Part shown: positions 17,783-27,262 of the stretch, in pieces
How the letters are laid out: every line of letters begins with the position of its first letter
How positions within the stretch are numbered: position 1 is the first letter of the stretch
DNA from: Paracoccaceae bacterium
GTDB taxonomy: Bacteria > Pseudomonadota > Alphaproteobacteria > Rhodobacterales > Rhodobacteraceae
NCBI GenBank assembly: GCA_024304985.1
Contig: JAMWZC010000010.1
Coordinates: 62,001 to 126,000 of the forward strand
Length of the DNA stretch: 64,000 nt
Reading direction: 5' to 3'
Translations under genes and position numbers: made by a program
The notes under the pieces: model-generated
Database searches by the model: none
Seen by the model: only the letters and a program-made list of their open reading frames with translations
Told to the model about the DNA's origin: nothing

Positions 17783-17878
17783 ATCTTTGTTCCTCCCCTG
17801 ACCAATACCCGCGAAATGCCGGGTCACATTGCACCGGGCAAAGTGTCTGCCACCCCGCAGTGTCAGGCAAGTCCTATT

Positions 17879-19672
17879 TCAGGCCGCAAAGGCCCCGTCG
17901 GTGAATTGCAGCCGAGCAAGGCGCGCATAAAGCCCGCCTTCCGCCACCAGCGCGTCATGGGTGCCCTGCGCCACGATGCGGCCCCGGTCCAGCACGATGA
18001 TGCGATCGGCCTTCTTCACCGTCGCCAGACGATGCGCCACGATGATCGTGGTCCGCCCCTTGGACAGCGCGTCCACCGCCTGCTGCACCGCCCGCTCGCT
18101 TTCCGCGTCCAGCGCGGATGTGGCCTCGTCCAGCAACAGCACCGGCGCGTCGCGCAGGATCGCGCGGGCAATCGCGATGCGCTGCTTCTGCCCCCCCGAC
18201 AGCATCACGCCGCGCTCACCGACCTGCGCGTCATAGCCGTCGGGCAGCGCCATGATGAAATCATGCGCCGCCGCAGCCCTCGCCGCCGCCTCGACCTCGG
18301 CATCGGAGGCATCGGGGCGCCCGAAGCGGATGTTCTCGCGCGCGGTGGTGGCGAAGATCACCGGGTCCTGCGGCACCAGCGCCATGTGGTGGCGGAAATC
18401 CTCGCGCCGCATCGTGTCCAGCGCGACACCGTCCAGCAGGATACGGCCTGCGGTCGGATCGTAGAAGCGCAGCAAGGTCTGGATGATCGTGGTCTTGCCC
18501 GCCCCCGAAGGACCGACCAGCGCCACGGTTTCGCCGGGTTCGATCACCAGATCGACCTGATCCAGTGCCGGGATCTCGGGGCGCGCGGGGTAACGGAAGC
18601 TGACCCCCTCATAGGTGATGCGCCCGCGCACCGGCGATGGCACAGCCACGGGGCCGGCCGGGTCCTTGACCGGATCGTCGGCCTGCAACAACTCGGCCAG
18701 ACGCTCTGTCGCACCCGCCGCGCGCTGCAATTCGCCCCAGATCTCGGACAGGGCCGCGACCGCCCCGGCAACCATCACCGCATAGATCACGAACTGGATC
18801 AGCGCGCCCGCCGTCATGGTGCCGGCCCGCACGTCCAGCGCCCCCATCCAGAGAACGCCGACAATGCCGGTAAAGACCAGAAAGATCACGATCACGGTCA
18901 TGATCGCCCGGGTGTTCACCCGCTTGCGCGCCGCCTCGAAGCTGAGTTCGGTCACGTCGCCGAATGTCTTGCGCGCGGCCCCCTCGTTGGTGAAGGCCTG
19001 CACGGTCTGCACGCTCAACAACGCTTCGGAGGCATTGCCGGAACTGGCCGCGATCCAGTCCTGGTTCTCGCGGCTGAGGACGCGCAGACGGCGGCCCAGC
19101 ACAAGGATCGGCACGATCACGGCAGGCACGATCAAGAGCACCAGCCCCGTCAGCTTGGCCGAGGTGAACAGCATCAGGATCAGCCCGCCGATGAACAGCA
19201 GCAGGTTGCGCAGCGCGATCGAGACGGATGAGCCGATGACCGACTGGATCAGCGTGGTATCCGTGGTGATCCGGCTGAGAACCTCGCCGGTCATGATCCG
19301 CTCGAAGAAGGCGGGGGACATACCCAGAACGCGGTTGAACACAGCCTTGCGGATATCGGCCACGACCCGCTCGCCCAGCTTGGTGACCAGCAGGTAGCGC
19401 AGCCCCGTGCCCAGCGCCAGAAGGGCCGCTATACCCAGTGCCGCCGTGAAATAGAGGTTCAGCAGCGCGCCATCCTCTGCGTTGAAATTATCCACCACGC
19501 GACGCACCGCCAGCGGCAGCACCAGCGAGACGCAAGCCGTCAGCACCAGCGCCAGGACAGCCGCGGCCAGCAGCCGCCGATAGGGTTGCAGGAACGGCCA
19601 GAGGGCGGCCAGCGCGCCGATGTCTTTCGATTTCGCGCGTTCCTGCTCGGCGGTGATCCCCGGTGCGGCCAT
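17879..19672 (-). CDS. ABC exporter, fused permease-ATPase (ABCB/MsbA type)
   Basis: 597-residue half-transporter. The N-terminal six-TM exporter domain (about 25-320) is followed by an ATPase domain with Walker A GPSGAGKTT, Q-loop LVPQDP, signature LSGGQKQR, Walker B VLLLDEATSALD and switch His in IVAHRL. It probably acts as a homodimer exporting a lipid or hydrophobic compound; the substrate is not deducible. ATG 19672 gives a short cytoplasmic lead (MAAPGITAEQERAKSKD). It is monocistronic, with a 96-bp gap to the kbp-like gene. Confidence 0.92.
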   Translation of the reverse strand: MAAPGITAEQERAKSKDIGALAALWPFLQPYRRLLAAAVLALVLTACVSLVLPLAVRRVVDNFNAEDGALLNLYFTAALGIAALLALGTGLRYLLVTKLGERVVADIRKAVFNRVLGMSPAFFERIMTGEVLSRITTDTTLIQSVIGSSVSIALRNLLLFIGGLILMLFTSAKLTGLVLLIVPAVIVPILVLGRRLRVLSRENQDWIAASSGNASEALLSVQTVQAFTNEGAARKTFGDVTELSFEAARKRVNTRAIMTVIVIFLVFTGIVGVLWMGALDVRAGTMTAGALIQFVIYAVMVAGAVAALSEIWGELQRAAGATERLAELLQADDPVKDPAGPVAVPSPVRGRITYEGVSFRYPARPEIPALDQVDLVIEPGETVALVGPSGAGKTTIIQTLLRFYDPTAGRILLDGVALDTMRREDFRHHMALVPQDPVIFATTARENIRFGRPDASDAEVEAAARAAAAHDFIMALPDGYDAQVGERGVMLSGGQKQRIAIARAILRDAPVLLLDEATSALDAESERAVQQAVDALSKGRTTIIVAHRLATVKKADRIIVLDRGRIVAQGTHDALVAEGGLYARLARLQFTDGAFAA

Positions 19673-19891
19673 GCCAGTGTTCCTTCTTGTCCTGCGAAAT
19701 CGGTTTAAGCGCTGGCGCGGCGCGGGGCAAGCGGCTGTCCTGTCGCGGGCAGGTTGCAGGGTTGGCGGGGGCTTTCTTGGGTTGATTTCCCGGTTCGAAC
19801 CCGCAGAATGACCCCCCGGACGGGGGTTTGCCTACCCTGACGCATGGCAGACCGACCGTTTCCATCTGCGTTCAAAGGGGGAGGAGACCCA

Positions 19892-20905
19892 ATGACGACA
19901 ATTTCACGCCGCGGGGCCATTGGCCTGTTGGGCGGGGCCGCCGCCCTGCCGATGCTGGGCCGTCCTGCCCTTGCCAATTCCAAACTCAATATCGGTGCGC
20001 TGAATTTCACCAGCCATGCGGCCAGTTTCATCGCTTTCGAGCGGGGCTATTTCGCCGAAGAAGGTTTCGACGTCGAGTTCAAATTCTTTCAGGCGGCCCA
20101 GCCGATGGCCGTCGCCATTGCATCGGGTGATGCCGATTATGCCGTCACCGCGATTTCGGGCGGGCTGATCTCTCTGGCCGAAAAAGGGGCGGTCAAGGTG
20201 ATCGGCGGCTCTTTGTCCGAGGAGAAGGGCGTGGATGGGCAGAAGATCCTTGCCTCGGATGCGGCCTTCAAGGCGGGGCTGACCAGCCCGGCCATGCTGG
20301 ACGGCAAGACATTCGGGATCACGCAGGCGGGGTCGTCCTTCCATTACATGGGCGCCAAGATCGCCGCCGCCGAGGGTGCGACGATGGAATTCGTACCGCT
20401 GCAAAAGGTGGGCTCGGTCATCGGTGCGCTCAAGACAGGGCAGATCGACGCCTGGACCATCGTGCCGCATATCGCCAAGCCTTTGGCCGCAGGTCCCGAG
20501 GTGCATATCATCGGCGATGTGGCCGATTACCTGCCTGACTATCAGGTCACGACCATCTTCACCTCGCAAAGCAACGCCAGTGCCGAGCGGGCCAAGACCG
20601 AGGCCGTGCTGCGCGCCCTGTCGAAAGGGGCCGATGATTTCAACGCGGCCCTGATCGACAAGACCACATCCGAGGCCGAGATGGAGGAAATGGTCAAGCT
20701 GATCCACAAATACGTCAACGCGGATCAACCCTATGACAAGGCGCGCGGGTCCATCGTCAACGGGGCGATGCGGTTGAACGCGGGGGCGGCGCTGAACACG
20801 ACATCGGTAAAGGATCAGCTGGACTGGTTCATCGCCGAGGGGCTGGTCAAGGACAGCATCACCATGGAGATGCTGGTCGATCCGTCCTACGTGCAGACGA
20901 TGTAA
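19892..20905 (+). CDS. ABC transporter substrate-binding protein (SsuA/ThiY/NMT1 type)
   Basis: 337-residue periplasmic receptor. It starts MTTISRRGAIGLLGGAAALP, a twin-arginine-like signal ending near ALA, and then the NMT1/SsuA fold begins with LNIGALNFTSHAASFIAFERGYF. This cluster-16 receptor family includes sulfonate, taurine and thiamine-precursor binders. ATG 19892 follows GGGGGAGGAG. It is first in a three-gene operon with an ATPase and a permease. The ligand is unknown, and no sulfonatase or thiamine genes are adjacent. Confidence 0.88.
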   Translation: MTTISRRGAIGLLGGAAALPMLGRPALANSKLNIGALNFTSHAASFIAFERGYFAEEGFDVEFKFFQAAQPMAVAIASGDADYAVTAISGGLISLAEKGAVKVIGGSLSEEKGVDGQKILASDAAFKAGLTSPAMLDGKTFGITQAGSSFHYMGAKIAAAEGATMEFVPLQKVGSVIGALKTGQIDAWTIVPHIAKPLAAGPEVHIIGDVADYLPDYQVTTIFTSQSNASAERAKTEAVLRALSKGADDFNAALIDKTTSEAEMEEMVKLIHKYVNADQPYDKARGSIVNGAMRLNAGAALNTTSVKDQLDWFIAEGLVKDSITMEMLVDPSYVQTM

Positions 20906-20968
20906 GTCTGCACGATCACGACAACCGGGCGGTGCGTCTCTGCGTGCCGCCCCTTGGGATGGACCAAC

Positions 20969-21736
20969 ATGGATTTGCACCTTGACCGCATCTCGCACCG
21001 CTATGGCCGGGTCGAGGTTCTGTCCGATATCTCCCTCACGATCCCGCAGGGGCGGATCGTCTGCATCGTCGGGCCGTCGGGCTGTGGCAAATCCACCTTG
21101 TTGCGGATGATCGGCGGGCTGGAACGGCCCGATCAGGGCGCGGTGCTGCAACAGGGATTGGCACCTGCCGATTGCCTGAACCCGCTGACCTTCGTGTTTC
21201 AGGATTTCGCGCTGCTGCCGTGGCGGACGGTGGCGGGCAATGTCGAACTGGTGCTGGAGGATCATCCGCTGACGCGTGCCGCGCGCGACCGGATCGTGGC
21301 CGATGTTCTGGCGCGCACGAAGCTTTCGGATTTCCGCGATGCGCTGCCCAAGCAGTTGTCGGGCGGCATGAAGCAGCGCGTGGCCATTGCCCGCGCGCTG
21401 GCGGTCAACCCGGCGGTGATGCTGATGGACGAGCCGCTCTCGGCGCTGGACGCGCAGACCCGCGAATTGCTGATGGATGACCTGATCGCGTTGTGGACCC
21501 GCGCGCCCTTCACAGCTGTTTACGTGACGCATAATCTGGCCGAGGCGGTGCGTCTGGGGCATCGCATCGTGGTGCTGTCGCGCCGTCCCGGCCGTATCCG
21601 CGAGGTGCTCAGCATCGACACGCCCTTGTCGGACCGGCGGGCGGGTGATCCGGCGCTCGAGGCGCATCAGGCGCGGCTGTGGCAATTGATGCGCGATGAG
21701 GCCGAGGCCGCCGATATGGAGCTGAGCGATGTCTGA
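20969..21736 (+). CDS. ABC importer ATP-binding protein (SsuB/TauB type)
   Basis: 255-residue ATPase: Walker A GPSGCGKST, Q-loop VFQDFALLPW, signature LSGGMKQR, Walker [13 protein letters not shown] and switch His in YVTHNLAEA. The fold and size are those of nitrate/sulfonate/taurine importers. ATG 20969 is used (TTG 20954 is an upstream option). The 3' end overlaps the permease start by 8 nt, indicating translational coupling. Confidence 0.92.
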   Translation: MDLHLDRISHRYGRVEVLSDISLTIPQGRIVCIVGPSGCGKSTLLRMIGGLERPDQGAVLQQGLAPADCLNPLTFVFQDFALLPWRTVAGNVELVLEDHPLTRAARDRIVADVLARTKLSDFRDALPKQLSGGMKQRVAIARALAVNPAVMLMDEPLSALDAQTRELLMDDLIALWTRAPFTAVYVTHNLAEAVRLGHRIVVLSRRPGRIREVLSIDTPLSDRRAGDPALEAHQARLWQLMRDEAEAADMELSDV

Positions 21737-22556
21737 GCTGCCCCTGACCGGCCAAGGCGGCGTGCGCGATGACGCGCGCCCGGTGCCCTTTCGCGGCGGC
21801 GGGTTCAAGCCGGTGCGCCTGCGCTTTCTGGGGGCCGCCGTGATCGTGGCGCTGATCCTGTTCGTGGAATGGGGCACGCGGGCGGGGGTGATCTCGAACC
21901 TGACGCTGCCGCGTCCATCGGATGTGCTGGGCACGTTCCGCGACCTCTGGACCACCGGGATGTTGTGGGACCATCTGATCCCCTCGCTGACCCGGCTGGC
22001 GGTGGGATCGGCGCTGGGGGTCAGCACGGGCATCGCGGTGGGGGTGATGATCGGGTTGTTCTCACTGGCCCGGGCGGGGCTGGTGCCGCTGGTCGCGGCG
22101 ATCTTCCCTATTCCCAAGATCGCGCTGCTGCCCCTGTTCGTGATCTGGTTCGGCATCGACGAGGGGTCGAAATACGCGCTCATCGCCTTTGGCACCTTCA
22201 CGCCAACGGTTGTGTCGACTTATGGCGCGGTGGACAATGTGGACCGCACGCTGATCCGCATGGGGCAAAGCTTCGGCCTTGGCTGGTGGTCCATCGTGCG
22301 CAAGATCGTGCTGCCCGGGGCCCTGCCCGGCATCCTGTCGGGTCTGCGGATCGGGCTGTCGATCGGGATCATCCTGCTGGTCGCGGCCGAAATGCTGGGC
22401 GCGCGCTACGGCATTGGCGCCTATATCCTTGAAGCCGGCTCGCTTTACGATCTGGAACGGCTTTTCGCGGGCGTGGTGATCCTGTCGGCCCTGGGCGTGC
22501 TCACATCGGGTGCCATCGGCTGGGCCGAGCGGCGCCTTCTGGCCTGGCGCGTCTGA
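21729..22556 (+). CDS. ABC importer permease (SsuC/TauC type)
   Basis: 275-residue membrane protein with about six hydrophobic segments. The EAA-like loop is visible in the stretch RMGQSFGLGWWSIVRKIVLP (two-thirds along). It forms the channel of the importer whose receptor and ATPase are encoded just upstream. A GGAGCTGAGCG ribosome site lies within the ATPase gene. The gene ends 19 nt before a large hairpin that probably terminates the operon. Confidence 0.92.
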   Translation: MSELPLTGQGGVRDDARPVPFRGGGFKPVRLRFLGAAVIVALILFVEWGTRAGVISNLTLPRPSDVLGTFRDLWTTGMLWDHLIPSLTRLAVGSALGVSTGIAVGVMIGLFSLARAGLVPLVAAIFPIPKIALLPLFVIWFGIDEGSKYALIAFGTFTPTVVSTYGAVDNVDRTLIRMGQSFGLGWWSIVRKIVLPGALPGILSGLRIGLSIGIILLVAAEMLGARYGIGAYILEAGSLYDLERLFAGVVILSALGVLTSGAIGWAERRLLAWRV

Positions 22557-22574
22557 GGACGACCGACCATTTTT

Positions 22575-22634
22575 TGAGTATTTTTGGCAAGATGAAGGGC
22601 AGGCGCGCGCTCTTCATCTTGCTTCAAATACTCA
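22575..22634. terminator. large intergenic hairpin between convergent operons
   Basis: Two collinear complementary segments are present: TGAGTATTT (22575-22583) with AAATACTCA (22626-22634), and CAAGATGAAG (22588-22597) with CTTCATCTTG (22612-22621). They give a 19-bp stem with a 4-nt internal bulge and a 14-nt GC-rich loop. It lies exactly between convergent genes, with TTTTTT upstream. It probably acts as a bidirectional terminator or mRNA end-protector. Confidence 0.65.
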
Positions 22635-22650
22635 GATCCCGACGCGGGCG

Positions 22651-23556
22651 TCAGGGGCGAACGATGCGGTTGCGCAGGACGCCGATACCCTCGACCTCAA
22701 GCTCGAACACATCATCGGGGGCAAGGCGGCGGCCGGTTTCCAGACCACAGCCGGTGCCCACTGTGCCCGAGCCGATCACCTCGCCGGGATAGAGCGTTTC
22801 CGAGGCCGAGATATGCTCGATGATCCGCGCGAATGTGTGGTGCATGGAGCGCGAATTGCCGCCCCCCCAGCGGATCCCGTTCACGCGAACCTCCATATCC
22901 AGCGCCACGGGATGCGCGAACTCGTCCGCGGTCACGATCCACGGGCCGAGGATATTGCCAGTGTCGAAATCCTTGCCCTTGGCGGGGCCCAACTGCCCCG
23001 GCATCTCGCGCATCTGGGCGTCGCGGGCGCTGACATCGTTGAGGATCGTATAGCCCCAGATATAGCCGGGCGCGTCGGCGGCGGCGATATCCTTGCCGCC
23101 CTTGCCGATGATCACGGCCAGTTCAAGCTCCACATCCAGATGTTCGGCGTAGGATGGCCAGATCACGTCCTGATCCGCCCCGATGAAGGACATGCGGTTG
23201 CCCTTGTAATAGATGGGCTGCTCGTACCAGACGGGCGGGATGGCGAAAGGGCGGCCCGTCATCTTTTCGGCCTGCGCGAAAGAGTTGAGCAGATGTTCCT
23301 CGAACACCAGACAATCGCGGTATTGCACGGGCCGGATGGGGCAGCGCATCTGGACATCCGTGCGGGCGATGGTGGCGCTGAAGGGCGGATTTGTGAGCGC
23401 GGCGCGTACCGCCTCCAGACCCTCGGCGCCGGCTTCGACCAGTTCGACCATGTCGCGCACCTTGATGCCGGCGGCGCGCAGGTCCAGAAGCGTGTCCTCG
23501 CCCATCACGGCGACAGGCTTTTCCACGCCCTCATGGCTGACGGTTCCCAGTTTCAT
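22651..23556 (-). CDS. fumarylacetoacetate hydrolase (FAH) family protein
   Basis: 301-residue enzyme of the FAH superfamily, which hydrolyses, decarboxylates or isomerises beta-diketo or 2-hydroxymuconate-type acids with a divalent metal. The core VELELAVIIGKGGKDI, YTILNDVSARD and the C-terminal PGEVIGSGTVGTGCG are family hallmarks, and the acidic metal ligands are in the ELE motif. It is the last gene of the TRAP-cyclase-FAH operon, 4 nt after the cyclase stop. The exact reaction is unknown. The context suggests degradation of an imported cyclic or aromatic acid. Confidence 0.88.
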   Translation of the reverse strand: MKLGTVSHEGVEKPVAVMGEDTLLDLRAAGIKVRDMVELVEAGAEGLEAVRAALTNPPFSATIARTDVQMRCPIRPVQYRDCLVFEEHLLNSFAQAEKMTGRPFAIPPVWYEQPIYYKGNRMSFIGADQDVIWPSYAEHLDVELELAVIIGKGGKDIAAADAPGYIWGYTILNDVSARDAQMREMPGQLGPAKGKDFDTGNILGPWIVTADEFAHPVALDMEVRVNGIRWGGGNSRSMHHTFARIIEHISASETLYPGEVIGSGTVGTGCGLETGRRLAPDDVFELEVEGIGVLRNRIVRP

Positions 23557-23560
23557 GGCG

Positions 23561-24337
23561 CTACTCCTCGATGATGGCGACCGCGCGGGTAAAGCCCGCC
23601 GATCCGCCTTTCAGCTTGACCGGAAAACAGCTGATGGTGAAGCCCGTGGCGGGCAGGTTTTCCAGATTGCTCAGCTTTTCCATGTGACAGTAGCCGATGT
23701 CGATCGAGGCGCGGTGCCCTTCCCAGATGATGCTGGGGTCATGGGTTTCGGCCCATTTTCTGGCCGTGTGCGAAAACGGCGCATCCCAGGACCATGCATC
23801 GGTGCCGGTCACGCGCACGCCGCGTTCCAGCAGATAGAGCGTCGCCTCGCGCCCCATGCCGCATCCGGAATCGACATAGTCGGGCTGGCCGTATTTTGCC
23901 CCCGCCGATGTGTTGACCACGACGATGTCCAGCGGTTGCAGGTCGTGCCCAATGCGTTCCAGTTCCGCCGCGACCTCGGCCGCGCTGACAAGATAGCCGT
24001 CGGGCAGATGCCGGAAGTCCAGCTTGACGCCGGGATTCATGCACCACTCCAGCGGCACCTCGTCGATGGTGATGGCGCGTTTGCCGCCGTCCATGGTGGA
24101 GTGGTGGTGATAGGGTGCGTCCAGATGGGTGCCGTTATGGCTGCTGATGCGCAGCATCTCGACCGCCCAACCGTCGCCGCCGGGCAGGTCATCGACCGTG
24201 AGGCCCGGAAAGAAGCCCGCAATCTGGCCTGCGGTCATCTTGTGATCCAGATAGTCGATCTGCGGCAGCATGATCGGCGGGTCGCTGGCGATCCCTGCTT
24301 CCAGCGCGACCGAAATGTCGATGAATCTGCGTGCCAT
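23561..24337 (-). CDS. cyclase family protein (kynurenine-formamidase-like metal hydrolase)
   Basis: 258-residue enzyme with the cyclase/KynB metal-binding motif HNGTHLDAPYHH (about residues 67-78) and an additional His/Glu-rich C-terminal half. Members hydrolyse amides or lactones (N-formylkynurenine, isatin). ATG 24337 follows GGAGGGTGC. It is encoded between the TRAP permease and FAH genes in one operon. Because no kynureninase or tryptophan dioxygenase is present, formamidase activity is not assumed. Confidence 0.87.
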   Translation of the reverse strand: MARRFIDISVALEAGIASDPPIMLPQIDYLDHKMTAGQIAGFFPGLTVDDLPGGDGWAVEMLRISSHNGTHLDAPYHHHSTMDGGKRAITIDEVPLEWCMNPGVKLDFRHLPDGYLVSAAEVAAELERIGHDLQPLDIVVVNTSAGAKYGQPDYVDSGCGMGREATLYLLERGVRVTGTDAWSWDAPFSHTARKWAETHDPSIIWEGHRASIDIGYCHMEKLSNLENLPATGFTISCFPVKLKGGSAGFTRAVAIIEE

Positions 24338-24361
24338 GATGCACCCTCCTGTTGTTGGGTT

Positions 24362-25672
24362 TCAGCGCCCCGGCACAAGGCCGATGGCAATGACGGGAAA
24401 GACGATGACCAGCGCCAGCACCGCCAGCATAATCAGGGCGAAGGGCGCGGCCCCCTTGAAGATCTCGGCCAGCGTGATCGTGGGGTCGTCCAGCGTGGCC
24501 TTGATCACGTAGACGGATATGCCGAATGGCGGGGTCAGCAGGCCGATCTCGACCGCGAGCACGGTGACGATGCCGAACCAGACCAGATCGACCCCCATGG
24601 GCACCACGACAGGCAGCATGAGCGGCACGAGGATGAGCATGATGGAGGAACTGTCAAGGATCATGCCCAGCGCGATCACGATCAGGACGTAGAGGATCAT
24701 AAGGCCCCAGAAGCCCAGATCCGCCCCGGCCGCCCATGCGCCCAGACCTGAGGGCACACCCGACAGGGCCAGCATCCGGCTATACATCTGCGCGGCGATG
24801 ATCAGGAAACACACCGTCGCCGTGACCAGTCCGGTTTCCACCAGCACGCGCCACAACCCCGGCAGTGTCAGGCGGCGCAGGGCAAAGCCGATCACCAGCG
24901 CGCCGATGGCACCGACGGCACCAGCCTCGACGGGAGTGAAGAGGCCGCCGTAGATGCCGCCCAGCACCAGCACGATCAGGGATGCGATGGGCAGCCCCTT
25001 GGCCAGAAGGGCGCGCGGCGGCAACGCCGCTGGCGCGCCTTCGGGACGGCCCACGAAACCGGGGGTGAACATGGCCATCAGCACGATACCGACGGCAAAG
25101 AATACCGCCAGTAGCAGGCCCGGTCCGATACCTGCGATGAACAGATCACCGATGCTCTGCTCGGTCAGGATGCCGTAGAGGATCAGCAAAAGGGATGGCG
25201 GGATCATCATGCCCAGCACGCTGGAACCTGCCACCACACCCACGGCAAAGCGCGGGGTATAGCCGTGGCGGATCATCTGCGGCACGGCGATCTTGGTGAA
25301 AACGGCGGCGGAGGCGATGGAGATTCCGGTGATCGCCGCGAAAATCGCGTTGGCCCCGACGGTGCCGACGCCCAAGCCGCCTTTGAGACGGCGGAACATG
25401 GCATTGGCCACGTCGAAAGCATCGCGGCCCAGCCCCGCCTCGGCCACGATGAAGCCCATCAGCACGAACAGGGGAACCACGCCGAAGAAATAGCTGGAAA
25501 TCGCGTCATTCGCCGCCAGCGCCATCAGTTTGGACGCAAGCAAGGGCGAGCCCTTGATCGCCCAGACGCCAAGGAACGAGCAGACCATCAGCGCGATGGG
25601 CACGAACAGCCCCGCCAACACGGTCACGAACATCGCAGCCAGCGCGATCAGGCCGATCTCAAACGGGGTCAC
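24362..25672 (-). CDS. TRAP transporter large permease (DctM), second system
   Basis: 436-residue polytopic permease of the DctM family, with many hydrophobic segments. The motifs GMMIPPSLLLILYG and the terminal LLTPPFGISVYVIK are conserved. Start GTG 25672 overlaps the dctQ stop (GTGA) and follows GGAGG. A much longer upstream open frame has no membrane-protein character and is rejected. The operon order is dctP-dctQ-dctM-cyclase-FAH. The substrate is presumably the one degraded by the two downstream enzymes. Confidence 0.92.
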   Translation of the reverse strand: MTPFEIGLIALAAMFVTVLAGLFVPIALMVCSFLGVWAIKGSPLLASKLMALAANDAISSYFFGVVPLFVLMGFIVAEAGLGRDAFDVANAMFRRLKGGLGVGTVGANAIFAAITGISIASAAVFTKIAVPQMIRHGYTPRFAVGVVAGSSVLGMMIPPSLLLILYGILTEQSIGDLFIAGIGPGLLLAVFFAVGIVLMAMFTPGFVGRPEGAPAALPPRALLAKGLPIASLIVLVLGGIYGGLFTPVEAGAVGAIGALVIGFALRRLTLPGLWRVLVETGLVTATVCFLIIAAQMYSRMLALSGVPSGLGAWAAGADLGFWGLMILYVLIVIALGMILDSSSIMLILVPLMLPVVVPMGVDLVWFGIVTVLAVEIGLLTPPFGISVYVIKATLDDPTITLAEIFKGAAPFALIMLAVLALVIVFPVIAIGLVPGR

Positions 25673-26199
25673 GGTGCGGCCTCCGGTTCCGGCAGGTCCA
25701 CCCAGCGGCGCAGGATGCGTGCGCCAAATTGCAGCGTCAGCATGGTGCCGCCCACAAGGATCGTCAGTTTCACGGGCCATGTGGGGGCGGTGAAATCGCC
25801 CATCGCGCCGATGAACTCGCCCCGTTCCCACGCGCGGGTGAAGATGGGCCAGGTGGTGGCCACGATCACCCAGACTACCGCCATCGAGATCAGGTCAAAC
25901 GCCGTTTCCAGCCAACGGCCCAGTGTCGGGCGGGTCCGCCCCAGCCAGAGCGGCAAGGCGTCCGACCGGGTGAGGCGGCCTGCGCGCAAGGCTTGAGGGA
26001 TTTGCAGAAAGACGATCGCCACGATCGACAGCGTCACCAGTTCGGGCACGCCTGCGACGGGCGCGCCCATGAGGTTGCGTCCGGCCACGTCCACGCCGAC
26101 CAGCGCCATCAGCATCAGGATCAGGACCGACCCAAGGACGTTCAGCCCTTGGGTGATCCCGTCCAAAAGGCGCAGGCACGTGGCCAGGAATGGGCGCAT
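25669..26199 (-). CDS. TRAP transporter small permease (DctQ), second system
   Basis: 176-residue protein with four hydrophobic segments in the DctQ pattern (GVDVAGRNLMGAPVAGVPELV is the conserved region after the first segment). ATG 26199 follows AAGGAA and gives a normal cytoplasmic N-terminus (MRPFLATCLRLLDG). It is coupled to dctM by a 4-nt overlap, and the upstream dctP stop is 7 nt away. Confidence 0.9.
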   Translation of the reverse strand: MRPFLATCLRLLDGITQGLNVLGSVLILMLMALVGVDVAGRNLMGAPVAGVPELVTLSIVAIVFLQIPQALRAGRLTRSDALPLWLGRTRPTLGRWLETAFDLISMAVVWVIVATTWPIFTRAWERGEFIGAMGDFTAPTWPVKLTILVGGTMLTLQFGARILRRWVDLPEPEAAP

Positions 26200-26206
26200 G
26201 ACGCGC

Positions 26207-27262
26207 CTATTCCTTGTCCCAGTCCCGCAACGGGGTGGCCCCGGCGGCGCGCATCGCCTCCATGTAAAGGCCAAGGATCAGGCTGGCGGGCTTGCCCTGC
26301 GCGTCCAGTTCCGCAGTCCATTTGGCGGCGGCATTGTCCATCCTTTCGGCCCATGCCGCCCGCATTTCGGGACTGGCCTCGGTGATGGTCGCACCAGCTT
26401 CGGCCATCTTGGTCAGGGCGACTTCGACAAAGGCTTCCAGATCGTCGTGATACCAGACCTGCGCCGCATCGGCGGCGGTCACAAGGGCGGTCTGCACTTC
26501 GGTGGGAAGACCCGCGAACCATTCCGCATTGGCGCAGATCGAACCCGCATATTGCGCGCCCAGACCCATCTTGGTGATATAGGGGGCAACCTCGAACAGC
26601 TTGCTCGGCAGGGCGGCGCTGGCAAAGACCAGAACGCCGTCATACACGCCCGCTTTCAACTCGTTGTAATAGGTGGTCAGGTTGCCTGCGACCCCCACGG
26701 CCCCCGTGCCCGACAACCAGTTGATCGCGGCTCCCGGTGCGGCGATCTTGCGCCCTTTCAGATCATCCAGCGAGGTGACGGGGAAATTCGTCATCAGCGT
26801 ATAGTCGTCAATCCCGATGGGCGCGCCCAGGTAGACCACGCCGTTTTCCGCATAGGCCAGGTTCATTTCGGTATGGGTGCGGTGCAATTCGTTCACGGTG
26901 TCCGCGATCAGACGCACGTCATCGCTGACGAAGGGCGTGTAATAGGTCACGTTCTGCACGGCCAGCTTGGCCGGGTCGAACAGCGCCTGACAGGTGCCCA
27001 TCTCGGCCAGCCCGGCCTCGACCGCCTCCAATTCCTCGCCCACCGCAGCCAGTGCGCCGCCGTATTGTTCCGAGAAGGTCATGGTGTGGCCTGCCGCCTT
27101 AAGTTCGGCCTGCACGGTGGGGATGAAGCTTTCGCTGATCATCCGCACCCAGCGGAACACCGGCGGATGGCCCGCCACCATCGTGACGTTGTAGCTTTCG
27201 GCAAAACTGGCGACAGGCGCCAGAGCGAGGGCTGCAACCAGCCCGATCCGTGTGAATGTCAT
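26207..27262 (-). CDS. TRAP transporter solute-binding protein (DctP), second system
   Basis: 351-residue periplasmic receptor with a Sec signal (MTFTRIGLVAALALAPVASFA). The mature part starts ESYNVTMVAGHPP and has DctP features, including the conserved DLKGRKIAAPG region. ATG 27262 follows GGAGATGG. It is first in the TRAP-catabolic operon. The ligand class (an organic acid) is a family inference. Confidence 0.9.
   Translation of the reverse strand: MTFTRIGLVAALALAPVASFAESYNVTMVAGHPPVFRWVRMISESFIPTVQAELKAAGHTMTFSEQYGGALAAVGEELEAVEAGLAEMGTCQALFDPAKLAVQNVTYYTPFVSDDVRLIADTVNELHRTHTEMNLAYAENGVVYLGAPIGIDDYTLMTNFPVTSLDDLKGRKIAAPGAAINWLSGTGAVGVAGNLTTYYNELKAGVYDGVLVFASAALPSKLFEVAPYITKMGLGAQYAGSICANAEWFAGLPTEVQTALVTAADAAQVWYHDDLEAFVEVALTKMAEAGATITEASPEMRAAWAERMDNAAAKWTAELDAQGKPASLILGLYMEAMRAAGATPLRDWDKE

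Noticed and set aside
19904-22201. 765-codon minus-strand frame across the ABC importer
   Set aside because: It overlaps three well-supported plus-strand genes and has shadow-like Arg/His/Gln composition.
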